DNA from: an uncultured Collinsella sp.
GTDB taxonomy: Bacteria; Actinomycetota; Coriobacteriia; Coriobacteriales; Coriobacteriaceae
Reading direction: 5' to 3'
NCBI GenBank assembly: GCA_900554325.1
Contig: USHA01000014.1
Coordinates: 1 to 30,569 of the forward strand
Length of the DNA stretch: 30,569 nucleotides
Position 1 is the first letter of the stretch. Each line of letters starts with the position of its first letter. The notes under the pieces were generated by a model. That model saw nothing but the letters and a program-made list of their open reading frames with translations, was not told where the DNA came from and ran no database searches. The translations under genes and the position numbers were made by a program. Shown one piece after another: positions 29,472 through 30,569 of the stretch.

Positions 29472-30569
29472 ATGTCCCAGTCCTCGACGCCCGCCGCCAG
29501 CGATGCCATCTACGACGCATCGTCGCTCGGCCGCCCGCGCATGTTTTTGCTCGGTCTGCAGCACCTGTTTGCCATGTTTGGCGCCACCGTGCTGGTGCCC
29601 GTGCTCACCGGTCTCTCGGTTTCGGCAACGCTTTTGTTTGCCGGTTTGGGCACGCTGCTGTTCCACTTCCTGTCGCGCGGTAAGGTGCCGGCATTTTTGG
29701 GCTCATCGTTTGCCTTTATTGCCGGTTATGCCGCAATCGCGCCCAACGGCGAGACCGAGCTTTTGCCCTACGCTTGTCTGGGCGTTGCTTGCGCCGGCCT
29801 GCTTTATCCGGTGCTTGCGGCGCTCTTCCGCGCCTTTGGCGCCAAGCGTGTCATGCGTTTCTTCCCGCCGGTGGTGACTGGCCCCATCGTCATTTCGATC
29901 GGTCTGATCCTGGCGAGCTCCGCTATTGCTAACTGCCAGACCAACTGGCTTGTGGCTGTCATTGGCGTTGCCGTTATCGTCATCTGCAACATCTGGGGCC
30001 GTGGCATGGTCAAGATCGTGCCGATTTTGCTGGGCGTTGTGGTGAGCTATGCCGTTGCGGCTGCGCTCGGCGAGGTTGATTTCTCGGGCGTTGCCGCCGC
30101 TCCGTGGGTCGGTCTGCCCATCGTGTGGGACAACACCGTGTTTGCACTCTTTGGGCCGCAGTTCGATAACGGTCTTGCCACGACGGCCATCATCACCATC
30201 ATGCCGCTGGCCTTCGCGACCATGATCGAGCATATCGGCGATATCTCTGCTATCGGTTCGACTTGCGAGCGCAACTACATTGCCGATCCCGGTCTGCATC
30301 GCACGCTGCTCGGCGACGGCCTTGCCACGATTCTGGCTTCGCTCTTTGGCGCTCCGGCCAACACTACGTATGGCGAGAACACCGGCGTGCTCGCCCTGAC
30401 GCGCGTGTTCGACCCGCGCGTAATTCGAATTGCCGCGTGTTGCGCCATCGTGCTTTCGTTCTGCCCCAAGTTCGCCGCGGTCATCGCCGCCATGCCGGCA
30501 TGCGTTATCGGCGGTGTGTCGCTCGTGCTCTACGGCATGATCAGCGCTGTGGGCGTCCGCAACCTCATC
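29472..30569 (+). CDS. Uracil/xanthine permease, NCS2 family (3' end outside window)
   Basis: The first 366 codons of a nucleobase:cation symporter-2 permease of the UraA/PyrP type. GLQHLFAMFGATVLVPVLTG is the family's first membrane segment. FLGSSFAFIAG is the half-helix region. FATMIEHIGDISAI carries the conserved glutamate that contacts the base in UraA, and GAPANTTYGENTGVLALT is the signature stretch. These features favour uracil over purine, but specificity is not proven. AAAGGAC precedes the ATG at 29472. The 123-bp gap upstream shows no purine or pyrimidine riboswitch that I recognise. The gene runs off the window end. Confidence 0.94.
   Translation, partial: MSQSSTPAASDAIYDASSLGRPRMFLLGLQHLFAMFGATVLVPVLTGLSVSATLLFAGLGTLLFHFLSRGKVPAFLGSSFAFIAGYAAIAPNGETELLPYACLGVACAGLLYPVLAALFRAFGAKRVMRFFPPVVTGPIVISIGLILASSAIANCQTNWLVAVIGVAVIVICNIWGRGMVKIVPILLGVVVSYAVAAALGEVDFSGVAAAPWVGLPIVWDNTVFALFGPQFDNGLATTAIITIMPLAFATMIEHIGDISAIGSTCERNYIADPGLHRTLLGDGLATILASLFGAPANTTYGENTGVLALTRVFDPRVIRIAACCAIVLSFCPKFAAVIAAMPACVIGGVSLVLYGMISAVGVRNLI

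Overview
The window looks like a chromosomal segment of a high-GC gut actinobacterium of the class Coriobacteriia, probably Collinsella or a close relative. This is inferred from GC-rich third positions, strong AGGAG ribosome sites with some GTG starts, and the mix of genes (chromosomal TetM-like GTPase, short UvrA homologue, DMT/MATE exporters, MetE-like methyltransferase). No rRNA, tRNA, integrase, phage gene, insertion sequence or CRISPR array was seen. Both ends cut through genes: an ABC transporter ATPase on the left and a uracil/xanthine permease on the right.

Layout. 1-1058: a GntR regulator and an ABC ATPase on the minus strand, with a palindromic operator upstream. 1185-1479: an array of eight 15-bp half-sites in alternating orientation at an exact 40-bp pitch, just before prfC. 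1625-4807: peptide release factor 3, a VUT/YhhQ-type membrane transporter with a possibly structured leader, and an SDR oxidoreductase. 4858-9014: uracil-DNA glycosylase, EamA transporter, LysR regulator and MATE exporter. 9206-12601: RlmA-like and RsmJ-like rRNA methyltransferases, small membrane proteins, a Cys-rich small protein and a GNAT acetyltransferase. 12908-14911: TetM/EF-G-like GTPase. 15005-19770: two paralogous AAA+ ATPases with C-terminal winged helices flanking a UvrA homologue that lacks the UvrB-binding domain. 19914-22815 (minus strand): TrmL-like methyltransferase, COG0523 GTPase, ArsC-like protein and flavodoxin-type reductase. 23071-23940: patatin-like phospholipase. 24042-26075 (minus strand): TPP-riboswitch-controlled thiamine salvage genes (thiM, thiamine-binding protein, thiE). 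26244-30569: HAD phosphatase, LysR regulator, MetE-like methyltransferase with a clear operator, and the permease.

Two repeat systems stand out. The first is the 40-bp-pitch alternating array at 1185-1479. The second is a dispersed family of 33-bp hairpins of fixed geometry: an 11-nt left part, a GGGACAG core and a 15-nt right part. The core is conserved while the paired arms differ between copies and still complement each other. Eight copies were found, all after position 9000. Two of them supply the stop codon of the adjacent gene, and two form a head-to-head pair inside a 100-bp palindrome. They bracket the ATPase/UvrA block. No transposase that could move them is visible here.

Functional themes are translation and rRNA modification (prfC, TetM-like GTPase, RlmA, RsmJ, TrmL), DNA repair (ung, UvrA-like), thiamine and methionine metabolism, and small-molecule transport.
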